From positions 1 through 64,000 of the forward strand of contig NZ_CADIKB010000030.1 of assembly GCF_902859825.1 (NCBI RefSeq): 64,000 nucleotides of DNA, given 5' to 3'. Every line of letters starts with the position of its first letter. Position 1 is the stretch's first letter. A model generated the notes under the pieces. The model was not told the DNA's origin. It searched no databases and worked only from the letters and a program-made list of their open reading frames with translations. A program made the translations under genes and the position numbers. Source of the DNA: Paraburkholderia phenoliruptrix. GTDB lineage: Bacteria > Pseudomonadota > Gammaproteobacteria > Burkholderiales > Burkholderiaceae. Below are positions 18,277 through 26,825 of the stretch, piece after piece.

Positions 18277-19524
18277 ATGATGAGCCGCTATTCGATATTC
18301 AGCCTGTTGCGCAACGGGATGTCGTATCACGAGAACTGGGAGCGACAGTGGAAGAGTCCCGAGCCCAAACGCGAGTACGACGTGGTGATCGTGGGCGGCG
18401 GCGGGCACGGTCTCGCCACGGCCTATTACCTCGCGAAGGAACACGGCGTGCGCAATGTCGCCGTGCTCGAGAAGGGCTGGATCGGCGGCGGCAATACGGC
18501 GCGCAATACGACCATCGTGCGCTCGAATTATCTGTGGGACGAATCGGCTGCGCTCTATGAAAAGGCCATGAAGTTGTGGGAAGGCCTCTCGCAGGACCTG
18601 AACTACAACGTGATGTTCAGCCAGCGCGGCGTGATGAATCTCGCGCACACGCTGCAGGACGTGCGCGACACGGAGCGCCGTGTGAATGCGAACCGGCTCA
18701 ACGGCGTCGATGCGGAGTTCCTCACGCCGGCGCAGATCAAGGAACTCGAGCCGACCATCAATCTGAACAGCCGCTATCCGGTGCTCGGTGCATCGATCCA
18801 GCGGCGCGGCGGCGTCGCGCGTCACGACGCGGTGGCGTGGGGCTTCGCGCGCGGCGCGGACCAGGCCGGCGTCGATATTGTGCAGAACTGCCAGGTAACG
18901 GGCATCCGCCGCAACGGCAGCCAGGTGACGGGCGTCGATACGACGAAGGGTTTCATCAAGGCGAAGAAGGTCGCCATCGTCGCGGCGGGCAATACGTCCA
19001 CGCTCGCCGATATGGCCGGCGTGCGCCTGCCGCTGGAAAGCCACCCGCTGCAGGCACTCGTGTCGGAGCCGATCAAGCCGGTGGTCAATACCGTCGTGAT
19101 GTCGAACGCGGTGCATGCGTATATCAGCCAGTCCGACAAGGGCGATCTGGTGATCGGCGCGGGCGTCGACCAGTACACGGGTTTCGGTCAGCGCGGCAGC
19201 TTCCAGATTATCGAAGGCACGCTCGAAGCCATTGTCGAAATGTTCCCGGTGTTCTCGCGCGTGCGCATGAACCGTCAGTGGGGCGGCATTGTGGACGTGT
19301 CGCCGGACGCCTGCCCGATCATCAGCAAGACCGACGTGAAGGGCCTTTACTTCAATTGCGGCTGGGGCACGGGCGGTTTCAAGGCGACGCCGGGTTCGGG
19401 TTGGGCCTACGCGTACACCATCGCCAAGGACGAGCCGCACGAACTGAATGCGCCGTTCTCGCTGGACCGCTTTTATACGGGCCATCTCATCGACGAACAC
19501 GGCGCTGCCGCCGTCGCCCACTAA
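18277..19524 (+). CDS. soxB: Sarcosine oxidase subunit beta
   Basis: Beta subunit of heterotetrameric sarcosine oxidase, 415 aa, which oxidises sarcosine to glycine. It has an N-terminal FAD Rossmann motif (DVVIVGGGGHGLATAYYLA, about residues 35-53), the GNTARNTTIVRSNY block, and the region RGGVARHDAVAWGFARGAD, whose histidine corresponds to the one that carries covalent FMN in characterised enzymes. The C-terminal DAO block contains WGGIVDVSPDACPII and CGWGTGGFKATPGSG. The first ATG of ATGATG is used, with AAGGATC upstream; the second is equally possible. It is the first gene of soxBDAG. Confidence 0.96.
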   Translation: MMSRYSIFSLLRNGMSYHENWERQWKSPEPKREYDVVIVGGGGHGLATAYYLAKEHGVRNVAVLEKGWIGGGNTARNTTIVRSNYLWDESAALYEKAMKLWEGLSQDLNYNVMFSQRGVMNLAHTLQDVRDTERRVNANRLNGVDAEFLTPAQIKELEPTINLNSRYPVLGASIQRRGGVARHDAVAWGFARGADQAGVDIVQNCQVTGIRRNGSQVTGVDTTKGFIKAKKVAIVAAGNTSTLADMAGVRLPLESHPLQALVSEPIKPVVNTVVMSNAVHAYISQSDKGDLVIGAGVDQYTGFGQRGSFQIIEGTLEAIVEMFPVFSRVRMNRQWGGIVDVSPDACPIISKTDVKGLYFNCGWGTGGFKATPGSGWAYAYTIAKDEPHELNAPFSLDRFYTGHLIDEHGAAAVAH

Positions 19525-19550
19525 CGCACTAGAGCCAGAGAGACCTAATC

Positions 19551-19865
19551 ATGCTGCTGATCGAATGCCCCTGGTGCGGGCCACGCGCCGAAACCGAATT
19601 TTCCTGCGGCGGCGAAGCGGACATCATGCGCCCGCTCGACTCCGAAAAACTCACCGACAAGGAATGGGGCGACTACCTGTTCATGCGCAAGAATCCGCGC
19701 GGCGTGCATCGTGAGCAATGGATGCATACGCAAGGTTGCCGCCGCTGGTTCAAGGCGCAGCGCGACACGGTGAGCTACGAGATCCAGGGCTACGAGACGT
19801 TCGATCGTCCGCTGCTCAAGATGGATAGCAACGAGGGCAAGGCACAAGAGGGCAAGACGCAATGA
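19551..19865 (+). CDS. soxD: Sarcosine oxidase subunit delta
   Basis: Small zinc-binding subunit, 104 aa. Cys6, Cys9, His59 and Cys63 (ECPWCG and HTQGCRRWF) fall at the positions of the zinc ligands known from the structurally characterised bacterial enzyme. It stabilises the complex and its contact with the alpha subunit. The stop overlaps the soxA start (ATGA), so the two are translationally coupled. The charged C-terminal tail is variable. Confidence 0.95.
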   Translation: MLLIECPWCGPRAETEFSCGGEADIMRPLDSEKLTDKEWGDYLFMRKNPRGVHREQWMHTQGCRRWFKAQRDTVSYEIQGYETFDRPLLKMDSNEGKAQEGKTQ

Positions 19866-22864
19866 GCCAGAAAGACCGACTCCCGAATGGCGGGCGCATC
19901 AACCGCGCATTGCCGCTCACGTTCACATTCAACGGCCGCCAGTATCAGGGCTATCAGGGCGACACGCTCGCCTCCGCGCTGCTCGCGAACGGGCTGCGTT
20001 TCGTTGCGCGCAGCTGGAAATATCACCGGCCGCGCGGCATCGTGACCGCAGGCGTGGAAGAGCCGAATGCCGTCGTGCAGCTCGAAACCGGCGCGTATAC
20101 CGTGCCGAACGCGCGCGCCACCGAAGTCGAGCTGTATCAGGGGCTCGTGGCGAACAGCGTGAATGCGAAGCCGAGCATCGAGAAGGATCGCATGGCGGTC
20201 AATCAGAAGATTGCGCGCTTCATTCCCGCGGGCTTCTACTACAAGACGTTCATGTGGCCGCGCAAGTTCTGGCCGAAATACGAGGAAGTCATCCGCGACG
20301 CGGCGGGCCTCGGCAAGGCGCCCGAACAACTCGACGCCGATCGCTACGACAAGTGCTTCGCGCATTGCGACGTGCTGGTGGTCGGCGGCGGACCGACGGG
20401 TCTCGCGGCCGCGCATGCGGCGGCGCTCTCCGGCGCGCGCGTCACGCTCGTCGACGATCAGCCCGAACTGGGCGGCTCGCTGCTGTCGTGCCGCGCGGAG
20501 ATCGACGGTAAGCCGGCTTTGCAATGGGTACACAAGATCGAAGACGAACTGCGGCAAATGCCCGACGTGAAGATCCTGTCGCGCAGTACCGCGTTCGGCT
20601 ATCAGGATCACAACCTCGTTACGGTGACGCAGCGTCTCACCGACCATCTGCCTGTGTCGCAACGCAAGGGCACGCGCGAACTGATGTGGAAAATCCGCGC
20701 CAAGCGCGTAATTCTCGCGACCGGTGCGCATGAACGGCCGATCGTCTTCGGCAACAACGATCTGCCCGGCGTGATGCTCGCGTCGGCCGTGTCGACGTAT
20801 CTGCATCGCTATGCGGTGCTTCCGGGACGCGACGCTGTCGTCTTCACGAATAACGACGACGGTTACCAATGTGCGCTCGACCTGAAGGCGGCTGGCGCGC
20901 AAGTGACGGTGATCGACCCGCGCGCGGGCGAATCGAAGGGCACGCTGCCCGCGCTCGCACGCCGCTATGGCGTCAAGGTGATCAGCGGGGCGGTCATCAC
21001 CGCGGCGCACGGTAAATTGCGCGTGGCATCCGTGGATGTGGCGTCGTATGCGAATGGTCAGGTGGGCGCCAAGCAAAGCGAATTGACCTGCGACCTCGTC
21101 GCGATGTCCGGCGGCTGGAGCCCCGTGCTGCATCTGTTCGCGCAATCGGGCGGCAAGGCGCACTGGCATGATCAGAAGGCCTGTTTCGTGCCGGGCAAGG
21201 CCATGCAGGCAGAGACGAGCGTGGGCGCCTGCAACGGCGATTTCACGCTGGGGCAGGGCATCCGCTTCGCGGTCGATGCAGGCGTCGAAGCGGCGCATGC
21301 CGCGGGTTACATCGTCAAGCGGCCGAATGCGGTGCAGGTGGCCGAGATCAGCGAAGCGAAGATGCAGCCGCTGTGGCTCGTCGGCGGACGCGAACTCGCC
21401 ACGCGCGGGCCGAAGCAGTTCGTGGACTTCCAGAACGACGTCTCTGCCGCGGACATTTTCCTTGCCGCGCGCGAAGGTTTCGAGTCGGTGGAACACGTGA
21501 AGCGTTATACCGCGATGGGCTTTGGCACCGATCAGGGCAAGCTCGGCAACATCAACGGCATGGCGATTCTCGCGCAGGCGCTCGGCAAGACGATTCCCGA
21601 GACCGGCACGACGACGTTCCGCCCGAACTACACGCCTGTGACCTTCGGCACGTTCGCAGGACGCGAGCTTGGCGAGTTTCTCGATCCGGTGCGCAAGACC
21701 GCGGTGCACGAATGGCACGTGGAAAACGGCGCGGAATTCGAGGACGTCGGTAACTGGAAGCGTCCGTGGTACTTCCCGAAGAAAGGCGAAGACCTGCATG
21801 CGGCCGTCGCGCGCGAATCGCTCGCAGTGCGTACGAGTGTCGGCATTCTGGACGCGTCGACACTCGGCAAGATCGACATTCAGGGACCCGATTCGGCGAA
21901 GCTGCTGAACTGGGTCTATACGAATCCGTGGAGCAAGCTCGAAGTGGGCAAGTGCCGCTACGGCCTGATGCTCGACGAAAACGGCATGATCTTCGACGAC
22001 GGCGTGACGGTGCGCCTCGGCGAACAGCACTACATGATGACGACCACCACCGGCGGCGCGGCGCGCGTGCTGACGTGGCTCGAGCGCTGGCTGCAGACGG
22101 AGTGGCCGGACATGCGGGTGCGTCTCGCATCGGTCACGGACCACTGGGCGACGTTCGCCGTGGTCGGCCCGAACAGCCGCAAGGTGCTGCAGAAAGTCTG
22201 TCATGACATCGACTTCGCAAACGCGGCGTTTCCGTTTATGAGCTACCGGGAAGGCACGGTGGCGGGTGCGGCCTCGCGTGTGATGCGTATCAGCTTCTCG
22301 GGCGAACTCGCCTATGAAGTGAACGTGCCGGCGAACGTCGGACGCGCGGTGTGGGAAGCGTTGATGGCCGCGGGCGCGGAATACGACATCACGCCCTACG
22401 GCACGGAAACGATGCACGTGTTGCGGGCGGAGAAGGGCTATATCATCGTCGGCCAGGATACCGACGGTTCCATGACGCCTTACGACCTCGGCATGGGCGG
22501 GCTCGTCGCGAAGTCGAAAGACTTTCTCGGCAAGCGTTCGCTCACGCGCTCGGACACCGCAAAGGCAGGTCGCAAGCAACTGGTCGGACTGCTCGCGGAC
22601 GACCCGACCTTCGTGATACCGGAAGGCTCGCAAATCGTTGCGGGTCCGTTCCAGGGCGACACCGCGCCGATGCTCGGCCACGTCACGTCGAGCTACTTCA
22701 GCCCGATCCTGAAGCGCTCCATCGCGATGGCGGTCGTGAAGGGCGGACTCGACAAGATCGGCGAAACGGTCACGATCCCGCTTTCCAGCGGCAAACAGAT
22801 AGCAGCGAAGATCACCAGCTCGGTGTTCTACGACAGCGAAGGAGCGCGTCAACATGTGGAATGA
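19862..22864 (+). CDS. soxA: Sarcosine oxidase subunit alpha
   Basis: Large subunit of 1000 aa. The N-terminal ferredoxin-like segment (about 15-110, FTFNGRQYQGYQGDTLASAL) is followed by an NAD+/FAD-type domain (VLVVGGGPTGLAAAHAAAL near 170; ATGAHERPIVFGNNDLPGVM near 285) and a C-terminal GcvT-like folate domain (about 600-1000; ALMAAGAEYDITPYGTETMHVLRAEKGY, SMTPYDLGMGGLV). The folate domain turns the methyl-derived formaldehyde equivalent and THF into 5,10-methylene-THF, which can feed GlyA in this same window. It overlaps soxD by 4 bp and soxG by 11 bp. Confidence 0.96.
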   Translation: MSQKDRLPNGGRINRALPLTFTFNGRQYQGYQGDTLASALLANGLRFVARSWKYHRPRGIVTAGVEEPNAVVQLETGAYTVPNARATEVELYQGLVANSVNAKPSIEKDRMAVNQKIARFIPAGFYYKTFMWPRKFWPKYEEVIRDAAGLGKAPEQLDADRYDKCFAHCDVLVVGGGPTGLAAAHAAALSGARVTLVDDQPELGGSLLSCRAEIDGKPALQWVHKIEDELRQMPDVKILSRSTAFGYQDHNLVTVTQRLTDHLPVSQRKGTRELMWKIRAKRVILATGAHERPIVFGNNDLPGVMLASAVSTYLHRYAVLPGRDAVVFTNNDDGYQCALDLKAAGAQVTVIDPRAGESKGTLPALARRYGVKVISGAVITAAHGKLRVASVDVASYANGQVGAKQSELTCDLVAMSGGWSPVLHLFAQSGGKAHWHDQKACFVPGKAMQAETSVGACNGDFTLGQGIRFAVDAGVEAAHAAGYIVKRPNAVQVAEISEAKMQPLWLVGGRELATRGPKQFVDFQNDVSAADIFLAAREGFESVEHVKRYTAMGFGTDQGKLGNINGMAILAQALGKTIPETGTTTFRPNYTPVTFGTFAGRELGEFLDPVRKTAVHEWHVENGAEFEDVGNWKRPWYFPKKGEDLHAAVARESLAVRTSVGILDASTLGKIDIQGPDSAKLLNWVYTNPWSKLEVGKCRYGLMLDENGMIFDDGVTVRLGEQHYMMTTTTGGAARVLTWLERWLQTEWPDMRVRLASVTDHWATFAVVGPNSRKVLQKVCHDIDFANAAFPFMSYREGTVAGAASRVMRISFSGELAYEVNVPANVGRAVWEALMAAGAEYDITPYGTETMHVLRAEKGYIIVGQDTDGSMTPYDLGMGGLVAKSKDFLGKRSLTRSDTAKAGRKQLVGLLADDPTFVIPEGSQIVAGPFQGDTAPMLGHVTSSYFSPILKRSIAMAVVKGGLDKIGETVTIPLSSGKQIAAKITSSVFYDSEGARQHVE

Positions 22865-23510
22865 AACCAAAGCGGCGGCCTCGGTCGTGGATCGCGCCGT
22901 CGGCAAGCAAACCGGCGTATGGCAGGAATCGCCGCTCGTCGGTGCGGATGCGCTGCTGAAGAAGCATCAGGCAGCGGCAACCTCCGCGTTCAGGTTGGGC
23001 GAGCGGCCGTTCCTCGAACTCGTCAATGTGCGCGGCGACACGCGCGACGCCGCGTTCGTGCAGGCAGTGCAGCAGGTTCTCGGCTGCAAGCCACCGGAAA
23101 AGCCCAACACCGTCGCGCGCGGCAACGGCTACGACATGCTGTGGCTCGGTCCCGACGAGTGGCTCGTGCGCTCGGCAACGGCGCACGATGCGGCTCGCAC
23201 GGCGCCGTTGCAAGCCGCACTCGGCGCTGCATTTGCAGGGGTTTTCGCGTCGGCAGTGGATATCGGCAGCGGCTATACGGTGCTCGAAATCAGCGGCTCG
23301 CGCACGCGTGAAGTGCTGTCGCGCGGCTGCCCGCTCGACCTTCATCCGAAGCTGTTCGGCGAAGGACAGTGCGCGCAGAGCCACTATTTCAAGGCATCCA
23401 TCACGCTCGTGCCCACGGGCGCCGACAGTTTCGACATCGTCGTGCGCCGCAGCTTCGCGGACTACTTCGTGAAGATCATGCTCGATGCAGCCGAGCCGCT
23501 GATGTCGTGA
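22854..23510 (+). CDS. soxG: Sarcosine oxidase subunit gamma
   Basis: Gamma subunit of 218 aa, distantly related to the GcvT C-terminal fold. Visible family features are SAFRLGERPFLELVNVRGD, MLWLGPDEWLV, SAVDIGSGYTVLEISG, GCPLDLHPKLFGEGQCAQSH and the end SFADYFVKIMLDAAEPL. It completes the heterotetramer at the alpha/beta interface. The start overlaps soxA. Confidence 0.94.
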   Translation: MWNETKAAASVVDRAVGKQTGVWQESPLVGADALLKKHQAAATSAFRLGERPFLELVNVRGDTRDAAFVQAVQQVLGCKPPEKPNTVARGNGYDMLWLGPDEWLVRSATAHDAARTAPLQAALGAAFAGVFASAVDIGSGYTVLEISGSRTREVLSRGCPLDLHPKLFGEGQCAQSHYFKASITLVPTGADSFDIVVRRSFADYFVKIMLDAAEPLMS

Positions 23511-23565
23511 GACAGCGAGCGGTGTTCCCCTGCACCGCTCGCGGCTTTTGCGCGGCGCGACCCTC

Positions 23566-23829
23566 ATGAAGTCCACCCGTGTCGTTACCGCGCGCCTCAC
23601 GGAGCGCGCGTGTCAGCAACGCGACGCCGATGCCGCGCTCGCGCTGCTCGATCAGAGCATGATGCTGCGGCACCGGCGCATCGCGCTGATCCGCTATCTG
23701 CACGCGCAGCAGCTCGGCGCGCCGTTGCAGGAGCGGCATCATCAATATGTGCAGAAGATTGCTGCGCGCCTGAGCACGGACGCGCTCGCGCGCATTGCCG
23801 GCGCTGCGCGGGCGCGCTTGCGTCGATAG
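23566..23829 (+). CDS. Small helical protein of unknown function after soxG
   Basis: Reading frame of 87 aa starting 55 bp after soxG. It is rich in Ala, Arg, Leu and Gln and predicts as almost entirely helical (DADAALALLDQSMMLRHRRIALIRYL..LSTDALARIAGAARARL). No membrane segment or recognisable domain. The ribosome binding site is weak and the frame lies in high-GC DNA, so chance is possible. In its favour, codon periodicity looks coding and the gap would otherwise be long. A conserved homologue in other Burkholderia sox operons would settle it. Confidence 0.45.
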   Translation: MKSTRVVTARLTERACQQRDADAALALLDQSMMLRHRRIALIRYLHAQQLGAPLQERHHQYVQKIAARLSTDALARIAGAARARLRR

Positions 23830-23975
23830 TCCGTGCACTTCGCGTTGGCACGAACGACGCGCTCGTTCCATCCGGATGGCGTATTCCTTCTATGTGGCAG
23901 CTTTATGTCGGCGTCTACTTAATGAGCCGATCGGCATATCACTCGCGGCCACCGCCGCATCATTCAGGGGATGCC

Positions 23976-25394
23976 ATGCCTACCGCTTCTCAGCCTCGCG
24001 CCAGTGCAGCCGCGCGACTCGAGCGTCTGCCGTTCTCCGGTTATCACCGGACCATCTTCATCATCATTGCCATTGCGTTTTTCTTCGATTCTGTCGATCT
24101 CGGCACGATGACCTTCGTGCTGGGCTCGATCAAGACCGAGTTCGGTCTTTCCACTGCAACAGCCGGGCTTGTCGCGAGTGCGAGCTTTTTCGGCATGGTG
24201 GGGGGCGCAGCGGTAGCGGGCCTGCTGGCAGATCGGTTCGGACGTCGCCCGGTTTTTCAGTGGAGCATGGTGCTGTGGGGCGTCGCGTCGTATCTATGCT
24301 CGACCGCGCACAGCGTGGAAGCGCTGATTTTCTATCGCGTACTGCTGGGCTTCGGCATGGGCATGGAGTTTCCGATTGCGCAGACATTGCTGTCGGAATT
24401 CGTTCCCGCTTCTTCACGCGGGCGTCTGATCGCACTGATGGACGGCTTCTGGCCGCTCGGTTTCATCACGGCGGGCGTAGTGTCGTACTTCGTACTGCCG
24501 AGCTTCGGCTGGCGCACCGAGTTCGCGTTGCTCGCCATTCCGGCCGTATTCGTGCTGATCGTGCGGCGCGTCGTGCCGGAATCGCCGCGTTGGCTCGAAC
24601 ATCGCGGGCGCCTCGGTGAGGCCGACACCATTCTCGCCGAAGTCGAAGCGAAGGTGATGAAGGCCGCGCGGCTGACTCACTTGCGCGCGCCTGTCATGCT
24701 CGCCGAACCGGTCGCGGCCAAGGGCGCCGGCGCGTTTCGCGAGATCTGGAGCGCGGCGTACCGCCGCCGCACCATCATGGTCTGGACGTTGTGGTTCTTC
24801 GCGCTGCTCGGGTTTTACGGACTGACTTCGTGGCTCGGCGCATTGATGCAGCAGGCGGGCTTTGCGGTGACGAAATCGGTGCTGTATACGGTGCTGATTT
24901 CTCTCGGCGGTATTCCGGGCTTTATCTGCGCGGCGTGGCTGGTCGAACGCTGGGGACGTAAGCCGACCTGCGTGGCGTCGCTGGCGGGCAGCGCTGTGAT
25001 GGTCTATGTGTACGGACAAACCGCGCTGCATGCGCAAACGCCCACGTTGCTGATCTGCGCAGGGCTCGCGATGCAGTTCTTCCTGTTTGCGATGTGGGCG
25101 GTGCTGTACACCTACACGCCCGAGCTGTACGGAACGGGTGCGCGCGCAACGGGTTCCGGCTTTGCGTCGGCGATCGGACGCGTGGGTTCGTTGATCGGAC
25201 CGTATGTGGTGGGCGTCGTGTTGCCGATGTTCGGACAAGGCGGCGTATTTTCGCTCGGCGCCATGTGCTTCGTGATTGCGGCTGCGGCTGTCTGGATTCT
25301 CGGCATCGAAACTCGCGGGCTCGCTCTCGAGACGCTCGTGTCCGAGGCGGTCGAGAGCGACGCACAAGGCGCGCTGCGCCCGGCGCGCGAATGA
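23976..25394 (+). CDS. MFS transporter, sugar/metabolite:H+ symporter type
   Basis: Twelve-helix major facilitator protein, 472 aa. The TM1 region is FIIIAIAFFFDSVDLGTMTFV, the loop 2-3 motif is GLLADRFGRRP, the TM4 block is YRVLLGFGMGMEFPIAQTLLSEF, and the sugar-porter-like PESPRWL follows TM6. This places it near the SV2/NiaP/aromatic-acid groups rather than the ProP-type betaine porters. Its place after the sox genes suggests import of a pathway intermediate or related metabolite, but this is only context. The start MPTASQP at 23976 is chosen because the long upstream extension overlaps the preceding small ORF in another frame. Confidence 0.9.
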   Translation: MPTASQPRASAAARLERLPFSGYHRTIFIIIAIAFFFDSVDLGTMTFVLGSIKTEFGLSTATAGLVASASFFGMVGGAAVAGLLADRFGRRPVFQWSMVLWGVASYLCSTAHSVEALIFYRVLLGFGMGMEFPIAQTLLSEFVPASSRGRLIALMDGFWPLGFITAGVVSYFVLPSFGWRTEFALLAIPAVFVLIVRRVVPESPRWLEHRGRLGEADTILAEVEAKVMKAARLTHLRAPVMLAEPVAAKGAGAFREIWSAAYRRRTIMVWTLWFFALLGFYGLTSWLGALMQQAGFAVTKSVLYTVLISLGGIPGFICAAWLVERWGRKPTCVASLAGSAVMVYVYGQTALHAQTPTLLICAGLAMQFFLFAMWAVLYTYTPELYGTGARATGSGFASAIGRVGSLIGPYVVGVVLPMFGQGGVFSLGAMCFVIAAAAVWILGIETRGLALETLVSEAVESDAQGALRPARE

Positions 25395-25406
25395 CGATTC
25401 CGAGGC

Positions 25407-25438
25407 GTGCAGCAGCGTTCCGTTCGGCGCTACTGCAC
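25407..25438. terminator. Hairpin between convergent MFS and beta-lactamase genes
   Basis: An 11-bp inverted repeat with one mismatch (GTGCAGCAGCG/CGCTACTGCAC, loop of 10) lies in the 77-bp convergent gap. A candidate bidirectional terminator without a clear T run. Confidence 0.45.
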
Positions 25439-25471
25439 GCAATGCGAATCCGCTACGAGGAGCTGCTGCCG

Positions 25472-26656
25472 CTACTGCCCGCCGGCAACGAGAGCCGACA
25501 TGATGCGGTACGCTGCGCTCACGCGGTCCTCAATCGGGAAGTTCTTGTTGGCAAGCAGTACGACGCCCACGCGTTTGCCAGGAATAAAGGCCACATAGGC
25601 GCCGAAGCCGTTCGTCGAGCCAGTCTTGTTGATCCACACATTCTGCTGCGGCGGTAGCGGCGGCTCGATGGCCGTGGCAGGTGTCGGCGTCACGGCCATG
25701 GAGGGTGCATTGCCCTCATGCAAGGTGCTCAATGTCACGGGGTACGGGTACTGCTCCCAGATGAGGTCCTGCGTCAGCGCGCCCGCCTTGTAGTAGCCCG
25801 TGTGCGTGGCCGTGATCGCGCGCTGAAGCTGGCTGTCCACGCCGATCAGGTTCATGTTCGCCTGAACGAAGCGGACCATGTCGGCCGCGGTGGTTCTCAC
25901 GCCATAGGCTTCGTCGGCGAGAACGCCGCCTTTCATGCGGATCGGCGCGCCGTCTTTCGTATAGCCTTGCGCGTAGTCGGATATGTTTGCCGCGGGAACG
26001 TGGATGTAGCTGCCCGTCATGCCGAGCGCCGGAAACATGCGCTGCTCGATCAGCGATGCAAAGTCCTGGCCCATGCTCTTCGCCGTAATCAAACCGAGTG
26101 TGCCGATGCCGGGATTCGCATACGTGCGATAAGTGCCGGGCGCATACGCAGGCTTCCATGCCCGGAAATACTGCAGCAGCTGGGCGTTGTCGTGAATGTT
26201 GTCCGGCACCTGGAGCGGAAGCCCACCGGGCGTGTGCGTGCCGAGGTTCAGCAGGCTCACCTTGCCGAACGCACTGCCTCGCAACGAGGGCAGATAGTGT
26301 TGCGTGTCATCGGTGAGATGCAACTGGCCATTCAGCTGGGCATAAGCGGCGAGCGTCGCCGTGAAGGTCTTGCTGATCGAGCCGATTTCGAACAGCGTGC
26401 GCTGCGTGACCGGCTGGCGCGTTTCCGCCGACGCGACGCCATAGTCGAACACGTACGTCTTGCCGTTAGCGATCACACCGACCGCCATGCCAGGCACGTG
26501 GTGTCTTTCCATGAGCGGCTCTATTGCCGGGTCCACCAAGGATTTCATGGCGGCTGTCGCATCGTTCGCGGCGTCGTCTGCCGCCCGGCTTACGGGCGTG
26601 ATCACACTGAGCGCAACGACGGCACTCGCCATCAGGCTCATCGCTTTTAGCTTCAT
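25472..26656 (-). CDS. Class C beta-lactamase
   Basis: Periplasmic serine beta-lactamase of the AmpC class, 394 aa. The signal peptide (MKLKAMSLMASAVVALSVITPVSRA) precedes a mature enzyme with all hallmarks: SxxK in FEIGSISKTFTATL, YxN in YRTYANPGIGTLG, and KTG in WINKTGSTNGFGAY. The length and motif spacing fit class C. GGAAAA precedes the ATG. There is no adjacent ampR. It lies between the MFS gene (convergent) and betA (same strand, 169 bp upstream and separated by a terminator). Function in beta-lactam resistance is likely by family; the spectrum cannot be read. Confidence 0.93.
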   Translation of the reverse strand: MKLKAMSLMASAVVALSVITPVSRAADDAANDATAAMKSLVDPAIEPLMERHHVPGMAVGVIANGKTYVFDYGVASAETRQPVTQRTLFEIGSISKTFTATLAAYAQLNGQLHLTDDTQHYLPSLRGSAFGKVSLLNLGTHTPGGLPLQVPDNIHDNAQLLQYFRAWKPAYAPGTYRTYANPGIGTLGLITAKSMGQDFASLIEQRMFPALGMTGSYIHVPAANISDYAQGYTKDGAPIRMKGGVLADEAYGVRTTAADMVRFVQANMNLIGVDSQLQRAITATHTGYYKAGALTQDLIWEQYPYPVTLSTLHEGNAPSMAVTPTPATAIEPPLPPQQNVWINKTGSTNGFGAYVAFIPGKRVGVVLLANKNFPIEDRVSAAYRIMSALVAGGQ

Positions 26657-26756
26657 TCGAGCGTTTTCCTTCCATGGTTATCGACGGATATGCTGACGCA
26701 GCACTATCTGCGCTTCGAGCAGCGCTGACAACCGAGGATAACTTTCGGGAAGGACA

Positions 26757-26788
26757 AGAAAAATTGATGGGCGGGGAGAATTCCCCGC
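26757..26788 (-). terminator. Rho-independent terminator after betA
   Basis: Read on the minus strand, the stem GCGGGGA/TCCCCGC with a 4-nt loop is followed a few bases later by a T-rich run (AATTTTTCTT). It lies 38 bp after the betA stop and separates betBA from the beta-lactamase gene. Confidence 0.7.
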
Positions 26789-26825
26789 GCGAGCGGAAGC
26801 CCAGGCGCTAGCGCGGGTGGGAGGA

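Noticed and set aside
19790..22906. A 1038-aa open frame on the minus strand opposite soxDA
   Set aside because: It is the antisense shadow of soxA in GC-rich DNA: no domain pattern, His/Arg/Ala-rich, no ribosome binding site.
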